A stretch of 6,336 nt of DNA from Brevundimonas sp. (GTDB lineage: Bacteria > Pseudomonadota > Alphaproteobacteria > Caulobacterales > Caulobacteraceae). Shown one piece after another: positions 1 to 6,101 of the stretch; the stretch's first letter is position 1, and every line of letters starts with the position of its first letter. The position numbers and the translations under genes are program-made. Location: NCBI GenBank assembly GCA_020253595.1, contig JADCBH010000293.1:1-6336 (forward strand), given 5' to 3'. Below the pieces are notes generated by a model that was given only the letters and a program-made list of their open reading frames with translations, was not told the origin of the DNA and ran no database searches.

Positions 1-1455
1 ATCGACCGCGGCCCGGCCCCGCCGCCGCCTCGTCCGACCCCGATCCGCCTGGGCTCGACCATTGACGGCGCGATTTCTGACGCCGATCCGGAACACGACG
101 GTGCGGATCAGTTCTCCAGCTATCTGTACGACGCCTACAGCTTCACCGCGCGCGAGGGCGACCGGATCGCCGTGACGCTTCAGAGCGATGCGTTCGATCC
201 CATCGTCCGGGTCGGCGGCATGGCCCTGAGCGGGCTCTGGGAAGAGCTGGCGGCAAATGATGATCGGCCGGGCGGCGGCGACCTGAACTCCTATCTGGTG
301 TTCACTGCACCCGCGGATGGCGAGTATCTGATCCGTGCAGCCCCGCTGAGCGGGACACAGACCGGCGCTTACACCATCGGCATCGCTGAAGCGCCGCCGC
401 CGATATCGATCCAGGCGATTGGCATCGGTGCCACCATCGACGGCCAGCTGGTGGACGGTGACGGCCAAACTGACGCCGGTCAGATCGCCGACGGCTACAC
501 CTTCGAGGGCCGTGCCGGTCAGCGGGTCATCGTGACCATGAGCTCGGACGAGTTCGATACCTGGCTCGACCTCTATGCGGGCGAGGGTGGCGGCCAGTAT
601 CTGGTCGATTCGGATGATGACGGGGCGGGCGAGGGGACCAACTCGCGCCTGACCTACACCCTGTTGGGAGATGGTCTCTACACCGTCCATGCCCGAGGTT
701 TCTCTGAGGATGGCCGAGGGGACTATGAGATCACACTGACCGAAGCGGTTCCCGATCCCGACCCCACGCCGCTGGCTTTCGGCGCCACAATCGAGGGCGA
801 GATTTCCAGCAGCGATCCGCGCGACGATGACAACCGCGGCTTCGACGCCTTCCGCATCACTGGACAGGAGGGAAACCGAATCCAGGTCATCATGCGCTCG
901 GGCGATTTCGACACCTTCCTCCAGATCGGCAGCCCGGAAGGCGACTTCTATGCGCTCGCCAGCGACGACGACGGGCTGGGCGAAGGCACGGATTCCCGCC
1001 TTAACTACATCCTTCCGTCGACGGGGGACTTCATCCTGAGAGCCGGTCCGCTGTTCACCGACGCGGACGGACTGTACTCACTCGAGCTGATCGATCGTGG
1101 GCCTCAGCCGGCCCCGGGCAGCATCATCGTCGGGGCGACTGCGCGCGGCACCCTCAGCGAGGACGACGCCATTGCCGAGGACGGCAGCTTCTACGATGCC
1201 TATCGCATCAGCGTGAAGGCGGGCGACAAGCTGCGCTTGACCATGGTCTCGAACGAGTTCGACACCTTCATCGACATCGGTCGCGATCAGGACGGGAGTT
1301 GGATGACCGTCGTCTCGGACGACGATGGTCTCTCGGACACCCATGCCAAGGTCGATTGGTCAGTCGAGGAGGACGGGGACTATGTGATCCGCGCACGCAG
1401 CTTCGCGCCGGGTCAGTCGGGTGCCTATGCGCTTACGATAGAACCCCGCGACTAG
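1..1455 (+). CDS. Tandem PPC-like beta-domain protein, C-terminal part (5' end outside window)
   Basis: The frame is open from the first base and ends at a TAG at 1453-1455, so the gene starts upstream; the internal ATG at 172 lies inside a domain and is not the real start. The 484 visible residues form four tandem units of about 115-120 residues, each with the pattern G-x-T-I-x-G-x-(I/L) ... D-x-Y-x-F ... G-x-R-(I/V) ... (S/N)-x-x-F-D-x-x-(I/L) ... DDDG ... G-x-Y. Pro-rich linkers separate the units. This matches the bacterial pre-peptidase C-terminal (PPC) domain family, small extracellular beta-sandwiches often attached to secreted proteases or surface proteins. Acidic DDDG loops (S-DDDG-x-G-E-G-T in units 2 and 3) suggest calcium binding; that is inference. 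Any catalytic domain or signal peptide would be upstream, so the function is unknown. There is no visible functional link to the carotenoid genes downstream, and a hairpin separates them. Confidence 0.85.
   Translation: MDRGPAPPPPRPTPIRLGSTIDGAISDADPEHDGADQFSSYLYDAYSFTAREGDRIAVTLQSDAFDPIVRVGGMALSGLWEELAANDDRPGGGDLNSYLVFTAPADGEYLIRAAPLSGTQTGAYTIGIAEAPPPISIQAIGIGATIDGQLVDGDGQTDAGQIADGYTFEGRAGQRVIVTMSSDEFDTWLDLYAGEGGGQYLVDSDDDGAGEGTNSRLTYTLLGDGLYTVHARGFSEDGRGDYEITLTEAVPDPDPTPLAFGATIEGEISSSDPRDDDNRGFDAFRITGQEGNRIQVIMRSGDFDTFLQIGSPEGDFYALASDDDGLGEGTDSRLNYILPSTGDFILRAGPLFTDADGLYSLELIDRGPQPAPGSIIVGATARGTLSEDDAIAEDGSFYDAYRISVKAGDKLRLTMVSNEFDTFIDIGRDQDGSWMTVVSDDDGLSDTHAKVDWSVEEDGDYVIRARSFAPGQSGAYALTIEPRD
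34..1452 (+). repeat. Four tandem protein-level repeats (PPC-like units)
   Basis: Approximate unit boundaries are 34-390, 391-747, 748-1095 and 1096-1452. Each unit carries an F-D-T/F-D-P strand motif (SDAFDPIV, SDEFDTWLDL, SGDFDTFLQI, SNEFDTFIDI) followed about 20 residues later by an acidic loop (ANDDR in unit 1, SDDDG in units 2-4). Unit 1 is the most diverged at this loop. The first residues of the window, IDRGPAP, match the IDRGPQP at the junction of units 3 and 4, so at least one more unit probably lies upstream. The similarity is at protein level; the DNA has diverged, so this is an old duplication rather than a recent one. Confidence 0.8.
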
Positions 1456-1482
1456 GGGGTCGGTCAGGTTGATCGCCTGCTT

Positions 1483-1508
1483 GGACCCGGCACCCTTGTG
1501 CCGGGTCC
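1483..1508 (+). terminator. GC-rich hairpin, probable terminator of the PPC-domain gene
   Basis: A perfect 11-bp stem (GGACCCGGCAC pairing with GTGCCGGGTCC) closes a 4-nt loop, starting 27 nt after the stop codon of the PPC-repeat gene. Only two T residues follow directly (TTCGCATT), so the U-tract is weak, as is common in high-GC genomes. It would insulate crtC from read-through of the upstream gene. Confidence 0.7.
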
Positions 1509-1530
1509 TTCGCATTGGAAGGTCGAAAAG

Positions 1531-1572
1531 TGACAACAAAAGTTGACACTCAAGTGTCAATCAATCTTGTCA
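1531..1572. promoter_or_regulatory. 42-bp nested inverted repeat, probable operator upstream of crtC
   Basis: The core palindrome is TTGACACT-CA-AGTGTCAA (1543-1560). It is flanked on both sides, at exactly 6 bp, by an outer inverted pair: TGACAA (1531-1536) and TTGTCA (1567-1572). The whole element is therefore symmetric about 1551/1552. It can also be read as two mirror-image 18-bp boxes, each TGA-N12-ACA (1531-1548 on +, 1555-1572 on -). That is one base away from TGT-N12-ACA, the known box of the photosynthesis/carotenoid repressor PpsR/CrtJ. A MerR-type or other dimeric regulator would fit the core palindrome equally well. The element lies 71 bp before the crtC start and downstream of the terminator hairpin, so crtC is the likely target. 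No convincing -35/-10 pair could be assigned, although TTGACA at 1543 resembles a -35 hexamer. Confidence 0.6.
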
Positions 1573-1642
1573 GTTCGCTCGAAACGATGCGAGATGCGCT
1601 TCAGGGTAGGCCGGTTCACCGGCAGCGAGGCGCTAGAAGACG

Positions 1643-2722
1643 ATGACGGCGACCCGGTTCGGACAAGAAGAGACGGCAAACTGGCAGAGGAGGGACGCGT
1701 TCTACGACTCCCTTGATCCGCCTTGGGTGCGCTACTCGAGAGCCGCCCGCCGCGCGTCGGTGGCTCCGACCTTCAGCGGTGCAGGACCTGACGGGGCTCC
1801 CCGTTTCGACGCCGATGTACCCCCTGGTGGCTATCTGTGGTGGTACATGGACGCCCAGAGCGATGACGGGCGCTACGGTCTAACGCTGATCACCTTCATC
1901 GGCAGTGTCTTTTCGCCCTACTATGCCTGGTCGGGCTGGGCGGACCCGTTCAATCACTGCGCTGTCAACCTGGCTCTGTACCGTCTCGATGGCGGGGCGG
2001 GCCGTTGGGCAATGACCGAGCGGCCCGAGCGACGATTGAAGCGGGATGCCAGCCACATCACCATCGGTCCCAGCAGCCTGTCCTGGGAAGGCGGCGTTCT
2101 GACCGCCAGGATTGATGAGATTACAAGCCCCCTGCCTGAACGACTGCGGGGAACGATCCGCCTGCGACCCGAGGCGCTTACCGGTCGCGCCTTCGCCCTC
2201 GATGCGGCTCAGGAGCATGTCTGGCGGCCGCTCGCCCCGCGTGCCCGGGTCGATGTGTCGTTCGACACACCCGGGCTCTCGTGGAGTGGTGACGGGTATC
2301 TTGATACCAATCATGGCAGCGAGCCGCTGGAAGTGCGCTTCCGTCGCTGGGACTGGTCACGGGCGCACACACAGGACGAGGCCTTGCTCTTCTATGACGT
2401 CGATCGCCTCGACGGAGAGCGGCATGAACTGGCCCTGCGGGTCAGCCGGAACGGTGAGATCCAGCGGATCGAGGCACCGCCGGCCCGGGCCTTGCCGCGG
2501 ACCGTTTGGGGCGTGCCGCGCCATGCCCGCGGGGATGCCGGAGGTCCGATGACGGTTACGAGAACGTTGGAAGACACACCCTTCTATTCCCGCTCGGCCC
2601 TGTCGGGTGACATCCTCGGGCGGCCGGCCACCATCTGGCATGAGAGTCTCATGCTCGACCGGTTCAGCAATCCGGCCGTGCGTTGCCTGCTGCCATTCCG
2701 GATGCCTCGGATGCCCTGGTAG
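1643..2722 (+). CDS. crtC: Carotenoid 1,2-hydratase (hydroxyneurosporene synthase family)
   Basis: CrtC adds water across the terminal C-1,2 double bond of acyclic carotenoids (neurosporene, lycopene and derivatives), giving 1-hydroxy end groups in the spheroidene/spirilloxanthin pathway; it is cofactor-independent and membrane-associated. The 359-residue product shows the family hallmarks: PGGYLWWYMDAQSDDG (about 61-76), FIGSVFSPYYAWSG (85-98), DPFNHCAVNLALY (101-113), GDGYLDTNHGSEPLE (216-230), RWDWSRA (235-241), FYDVDR (250-255) and a C-terminal HESLMLDRF (333-341). The Trp/Asp/Tyr-rich stretch at 216-253 is where family catalytic residues are expected; exact equivalences were not checked. 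Length is normal for the family. The start is constrained by an in-frame TAG at 1634-1636, with a weak GAGG 12 bases upstream. It is transcribed alone after the 42-bp operator-like element and converges with the ATP-grasp gene, 19 bp away. Confidence 0.93.
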   Translation: MTATRFGQEETANWQRRDAFYDSLDPPWVRYSRAARRASVAPTFSGAGPDGAPRFDADVPPGGYLWWYMDAQSDDGRYGLTLITFIGSVFSPYYAWSGWADPFNHCAVNLALYRLDGGAGRWAMTERPERRLKRDASHITIGPSSLSWEGGVLTARIDEITSPLPERLRGTIRLRPEALTGRAFALDAAQEHVWRPLAPRARVDVSFDTPGLSWSGDGYLDTNHGSEPLEVRFRRWDWSRAHTQDEALLFYDVDRLDGERHELALRVSRNGEIQRIEAPPARALPRTVWGVPRHARGDAGGPMTVTRTLEDTPFYSRSALSGDILGRPATIWHESLMLDRFSNPAVRCLLPFRMPRMPW

Positions 2723-2724
2723 TT

Positions 2725-2740
2725 CGGGCTTTTCAGCCTG
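2725..2740. terminator. Small hairpin in the convergent gap, possible bidirectional terminator
   Basis: The 19-bp gap between the stop codons of crtC and the convergent ATP-grasp gene is almost filled by a 6-bp stem with one G-T pair (CGGGCT / AGCCTG) around a TTTC loop. The stem is short and has no T-tract after it on either strand, so termination is only a suggestion from position. Confidence 0.3.
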
Positions 2741-2741
2741 C

Positions 2742-3872
2742 CTACTCGAACCAGCTGATGTCGCGTGTCGACACCTCCCCGAAGGACCGACCCTCGCGGA
2801 TGGATGCGAGGATGATCTGGAGGGACGTCACGGGCATTGTGACGAAGGGCCACGGATCGGCCGCGCTCCAGCTGACGTCCTTCGCCCTAATCAGGGTCGC
2901 GAGATTGGGACCAAAACGGGCAGGCTGGAATACGGAGCCCTGGGTCTCGGTCAGGGTCGGGTAGAACTGCTGCATCTCTCGCGTGGCCCGCAGTCGAGGC
3001 GAGGGGGCACCCGGGTCGAGGGTCGAGGCCGCAAGGTCCTGTGTCTCGATGAAGTGAACACCACTGGTGACCCGGGGATTGCATTCGATGGCCTGGGCAA
3101 GCCCGTCGCTGTCCACGATGAAGTCGAACGAGATGAATCCCGTATGGCCGGTGCGTTCAACGAAGGCCTCGACCCAGGCCGCTATGGCGGGATGTTCGAC
3201 GCGTTCGAAGGCCACTGCGACCGTGCCGGACATGACGAGTCCGCGATAGATCACGGTGACGCTCACCCTGCCGCCATGGGCGATCGAGAAGGTGCTGAAG
3301 TGCGGCCCGCGAATCTGCTGCTGTACAATCTGTTGCGCATCGGCGCTGGCGGGGCAGGGTGTCGTCCCGGCTCGCCCAAAGACTATTCCACGACCCGAGC
3401 ATGAAAGGGTCGGCTTGACGACATAATCACTCGTCTCTGCCAGAGCCCTAGCTTCGGCGCTCCCAAGGACGGCGGTGCGAGGGACCGCAAGCCCCAGGGA
3501 TGCGGCGAGTGCAGCGAACCGCGCCTTGTCATGAAGCGCCAGCAGCTGCTCGACCGGCGGAGCGTAAACGCTCACTCCGGCCGGAAGGCAGTCGCGAAGA
3601 TGGGCAACGTGCATCGTCTCTTCGGAAAGGGGCAACACCAGATCCACGCCCTCTTCGACAACGATCCGTCCAAGGGCTTCGAGATACGCGGCTTTGCTCG
3701 CCGAGGGGGCGGGGGTCACGCGCCTTTTCGCCACGGAGTTGGACGCCCCCGTCAGGTGATGGCGGAAGGGCTCTGCGACGATCACAGTCCACCCGGCAGC
3801 ATGGAAGGCGCGGGCGAAGTCCAGCGCCTTGGGCAACCGGCCGATGGTGATCAGCACTGTACCAGGCGTCAT
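2742..3872 (-). CDS. ATP-grasp ligase-like protein in the carotenoid cluster
   Basis: The 376-residue product has ATP-grasp architecture: an N-terminal Rossmann-like pre-ATP-grasp domain (TVLITIGRLPKALDFARAF, 5-23; SNSVAKRRV near 44-52), the entry helix HDKARFAALAASLGL (114-128), the lysine strand DYVVKPTLSCSGRGIVF (149-165, K153 plus a Gly-rich loop), and the metal-binding strands FISFDFIVD (246-254) and AIECNPRVTSGVHF (261-274). D250, E263 and N265 are the expected Mg2+/ATP ligands and are intact, so it should be active. ATP-grasp enzymes activate a carboxylate as an acyl-phosphate and join it to an amine, thiol or similar group; the substrate cannot be read from sequence. It may resemble the 'ATPgrasp_Ter' type or carbamoyl-phosphate-synthase-like ligases. 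The ATG at 3872 is chosen because GGAGGG lies 6 nt upstream and it overlaps the P450 stop (ATGA). An upstream in-frame ATG at 4043 lies deep in the P450 gene and would add a low-complexity, non-homologous tail. Confidence 0.85.
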   Translation of the reverse strand: MTPGTVLITIGRLPKALDFARAFHAAGWTVIVAEPFRHHLTGASNSVAKRRVTPAPSASKAAYLEALGRIVVEEGVDLVLPLSEETMHVAHLRDCLPAGVSVYAPPVEQLLALHDKARFAALAASLGLAVPRTAVLGSAEARALAETSDYVVKPTLSCSGRGIVFGRAGTTPCPASADAQQIVQQQIRGPHFSTFSIAHGGRVSVTVIYRGLVMSGTVAVAFERVEHPAIAAWVEAFVERTGHTGFISFDFIVDSDGLAQAIECNPRVTSGVHFIETQDLAASTLDPGAPSPRLRATREMQQFYPTLTETQGSVFQPARFGPNLATLIRAKDVSWSAADPWPFVTMPVTSLQIILASIREGRSFGEVSTRDISWFE

Positions 3873-3884
3873 GCGGCACCCTCC
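3869..3884 (-). promoter_or_regulatory. ATGA stop/start overlap with strong ribosome binding site
   Basis: On the minus strand the P450 ends in TGA at 3869-3871, inside the ATG (3872-3870) of the ATP-grasp gene. GGAGGG sits 6 nt before this ATG, within the last codons of the P450 gene. This is the classic arrangement for coupled translation, and it indicates that the two enzymes are made together. It is the evidence that fixes the ATP-grasp start. Confidence 0.8.
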
Positions 3885-5272
3885 GTCCGCTGGATTCGCA
3901 CCATAATCTCCTCTGCAGGACGGGTTGTCAGGCGTGCCACTGGTCGTACCCGCTCCGGACGCTCGACGACGAACCGGTAACGTCGAAGGAGGCGTCCAAG
4001 GATCAAGGTCGCTTCCGTGGTGGCGAAGGCTGCACCGATACACACGCGTCGACCGATCCCGAAGGGGATATAGGCACCGGGCGTCATCTCATGTTCGCGT
4101 TCGGGCAGGAACCGATCCGGGTCAAAGGCATGAGGGTTCTTCCACAGGGCACTGTGGCGATGGGCGACCCAGGGCGCGATCATCACCATCGAGCCGCGCC
4201 TAAGCTGATACCGACCGAACTTGACCGGCTTCAGCGCCACACGGGGAAGAAACGTGATCGGCGGATAAAGCCGAAGCGTCTCGCGAAACACATTTCGGGC
4301 ATAGGTGAGATGTCGCGTCTGCTCGAAGGATAGCGACTGGTCCTGTGCGTGCTCGCGCGTTTCGGCCTCTATCCGGTCTGCCACTTCGGGGCGCATGGCC
4401 GCAATGAAGAAGGCCCAGGTCAGGGCGCTGGCGGTCGTCTCGTGTCCGGCCAGGAAGAAGACGCCCAGTTGGTCGATCAGCTCTTCTCGCGTGAAGGCCG
4501 CGTCGCCCTGCGGATCCCTGGCCCCGATCAGGCTGGCCGTGATGTCTTCGTAGCTGGCCCCCGCCGCGTGGTGCCGGTCCAGCAGCGTTCCGATATGGTG
4601 CCGGATGCGGGCGCACGCTTCCAAAACAGCGGGATTCTGCGGGATCGCTGAAAAGGCCTTGTCGAAGATCAATCGACGCAACTCGACGTGAGCGACGCTA
4701 CGTTCGAAGACAGCGAAGGATTCGAACACATCCCGCGCCGTATCGTTGGCCAGCGAGGTGGAAAACACGGTCCTGCAGATGATGTCGGCCGTCAGCTGAC
4801 TCAGCATCATGTCCAGGGAAAAGGCCTCCCCGGTTCGACAACGCTCGTCCAGGCGCGCCTCCATGTCGTCGATTGCCGCCGCCATCGCCGGATAGGCGAG
4901 GCTTAGCCGAATGTGGGAGAAGGAGGGGTCAATCATCCTGCGCTGTGCCCGCCAGCGGTCTCCGGCCGAGACGAAGATGCTGTCGCCAACGAGAGGCTCC
5001 AGCGCCCCCACCATCAGGTCGCTCTTGGGAAACACATCTTCGGGGTCTGCCAGCACGGAGCGGATGTGTTCGGGATCGTTGACGATCAGGATGAAGCGGC
5101 GCGAGTAGCCCAGGGGGCCGAACGGAACCTTGTAGGCCGATGCGGGCAGCAAGCTCAGCAGGTTGCCCTCTCCGCTCAGGGCCGTACGCAGAAGGGCAGC
5201 CAGCGGCGGCAGCGGGTCCGGCCCGGGCGGGACGTAGAGGGCTGGCGCATCCGTTCCATGGGGCAGCGTCAT
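3869..5272 (-). CDS. Cytochrome P450 monooxygenase
   Basis: The 467-residue product is a soluble-type bacterial P450, a haem-thiolate monooxygenase that needs external ferredoxin/reductase partners; none is encoded here. Visible motifs in order: C-helix GDRWRAQRRMIDPSFS (105-120), I-helix AGHETTAS (275-282) for O2 activation, ExxR as ETLR (331-334), the DPDRFLP meander (384-390), and the haem loop FGIGRRVCIGAAFA (404-417) with Cys411 as the iron ligand. There is no N-terminal membrane anchor. The start at 5272 gives the usual Pro-rich P450 N-terminus (YVPPGPDPLPPL) and has GGGGA 9 nt upstream; in-frame ATGs at 5374 and 5422 would run into the divergent gene. It is the first gene of a two-gene operon with the ATP-grasp enzyme (4-nt overlap). 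Its place between crtC and crtD suggests oxidation of a carotenoid, but the substrate is unknown; other P450s (CYP175A1, for example) do hydroxylate carotenoids. Confidence 0.95.
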   Translation of the reverse strand: MTLPHGTDAPALYVPPGPDPLPPLAALLRTALSGEGNLLSLLPASAYKVPFGPLGYSRRFILIVNDPEHIRSVLADPEDVFPKSDLMVGALEPLVGDSIFVSAGDRWRAQRRMIDPSFSHIRLSLAYPAMAAAIDDMEARLDERCRTGEAFSLDMMLSQLTADIICRTVFSTSLANDTARDVFESFAVFERSVAHVELRRLIFDKAFSAIPQNPAVLEACARIRHHIGTLLDRHHAAGASYEDITASLIGARDPQGDAAFTREELIDQLGVFFLAGHETTASALTWAFFIAAMRPEVADRIEAETREHAQDQSLSFEQTRHLTYARNVFRETLRLYPPITFLPRVALKPVKFGRYQLRRGSMVMIAPWVAHRHSALWKNPHAFDPDRFLPEREHEMTPGAYIPFGIGRRVCIGAAFATTEATLILGRLLRRYRFVVERPERVRPVARLTTRPAEEIMVRIQRTEGAA

Positions 5273-5372
5273 CTGAGATTTTCCCCGCTGCCCATTCTGA
5301 TCCCTTGAATCTTCAACGGCTCCGCTGAAGGATGAACAGACCGCCAGATGCCGCCGTCCGCAAGGCTCGACC
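5273..5372. promoter_or_regulatory. Divergent control region between the P450 operon and the 7-TM/crtD operon
   Basis: This 100-bp gap must hold the promoters of both divergent operons. It contains a 12-bp inverted repeat TTGAA-TC-TTCAA (5305-5316), partly overlapping a second imperfect hairpin CTTCA...TGAAG (5311-5330); either could be an operator. The P450 ribosome binding site GGGGA is at the left end (minus strand) and AAGG (5362-5365) precedes the plus-strand ATG. No TGT triplet occurs on the + strand here, so a PpsR/CrtJ box (TGT-N12-ACA) is absent, and no consensus -35/-10 pair is convincing. Confidence 0.45.
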
Positions 5373-6101
5373 ATGTATCTCCTGTTCAAGAGTCTGATCG
5401 CAGTCCATGTGGTGTTCGGCACTGTGGGTCTGGTGAGCTTCTGGGTCCCCGTGTTGAGCCGAAAGGGATCTCCGGCTCATCGTCTCTGGGGTCGCGTCTT
5501 TGCTAACTCGATCCTCGCCGCTGGCTTGATCGCCATCCTGCTTTCGCTTTGCACGCTGTATGATCCGCTGGGCACCCATCCTCACCTGACGGATCCAGTT
5601 TTCGTGCGCAGCGTCTTCGGCGTGCTGATGTTCCATCTCGGCGTCCTGACCGTGAACCTGGCCAGTTATGGTCGGGAGGTGTTGAAGAACAAGGGCAATC
5701 CGGCCGGCAACCGGACTCGCATGAATCTCGGTTTGCAGGCTCTGCTGGGACTGACATCCCTGACCTGCGTCATTGAAGGTACCCTGACCGGTCAGCCGCT
5801 GATTGCAGCGGCCTCGGTGATCGGCTTCGCCACTGTGGCGACCAACCTTCTGCACATGCTGAACCCGACCCCACCGCCAAAGGCTTGGTTGAGGGAGCAT
5901 GTGAAGGGGATCGTGGGTGCCGGTATCTCGGTCTACACAGCCTTCTTTGCTTTCGGCGCGGTCCGGTTCATGCCTGAACTCGCCCTGCATCCCGGACTCT
6001 GGGCGATACCGCTCTGCGTTGGTCTGGGCCTGATTCTCTACCACTATTGGAAGATCGGTCAGTCCGGCTCGCGGCTCGGCAAGCTGGCCGGTGGCGGATG
6101 A
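5373..6101 (+). CDS. Seven-helix membrane protein, DUF2306-like, coupled to crtD
   Basis: The 242-residue product is an integral inner-membrane protein with about seven hydrophobic helices (roughly 5-27, 43-64, 77-98, 117-137, 141-162, 177-198, 207-225). The loop after helix 1 reads SRKGSPAHRLWGRVFA (29-44); this K-G-x-x-x-H-R-x-x-G-R pattern resembles the uncharacterised DUF2306/COG5395 membrane proteins. Histidines at or near the membrane faces (H12, H36, H88, H161, H176, H224) could bind a metal or haem, but this is speculation. The start has AAGG 7 nt upstream and gives a normal first transmembrane helix. Its TGA overlaps the ATG of crtD (ATGA), so both are probably translated together. 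A role in carotenoid modification, transport or membrane placement is inferred only from this coupling; no enzyme activity can be assigned. Confidence 0.85.
   Translation: MYLLFKSLIAVHVVFGTVGLVSFWVPVLSRKGSPAHRLWGRVFANSILAAGLIAILLSLCTLYDPLGTHPHLTDPVFVRSVFGVLMFHLGVLTVNLASYGREVLKNKGNPAGNRTRMNLGLQALLGLTSLTCVIEGTLTGQPLIAAASVIGFATVATNLLHMLNPTPPPKAWLREHVKGIVGAGISVYTAFFAFGAVRFMPELALHPGLWAIPLCVGLGLILYHYWKIGQSGSRLGKLAGGG

Noticed and set aside
1360..1560. Small minus-strand open frame across the PPC gene end and intergenic region
   Set aside because: It runs through the terminator hairpin and the 42-bp palindrome, and the product shows no domain or clear ribosome binding site.
1610..1623. 14-bp palindrome GCCGGT-TC-ACCGGC just before crtC
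   Set aside because: It is short and GC-rich, so easily expected by chance in this genome. It could fold near the ribosome binding site, but nothing else supports a regulatory role.
2607..3404. Open frame of 265 codons on the + strand
   Set aside because: It lies antisense to the ATP-grasp gene and overlaps the end of crtC. Its product has no recognisable domain, and the minus-strand frame carries clear ATP-grasp motifs.
3873..4043. 57-residue N-terminal extension of the ATP-grasp protein
   Set aside because: It lies wholly inside the P450 haem-loop and C-terminal coding region and is low in structure; the ATG at 3872 has a strong ribosome binding site.
5273..5422. N-terminal extension of the P450 by 50 residues (in-frame ATGs at 5422 and 5374)
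   Set aside because: The added residues are unlike P450 N-termini and would overlap the divergent gene start at 5373; the ATG at 5272 has a GGGGA site and a normal Pro-rich start.
5313..6044. Open frame of 243 codons on the - strand
   Set aside because: It is antisense to the seven-helix membrane protein. The product is rich in Q, H and R with no domain pattern, a typical shadow of a GC-rich hydrophobic gene.
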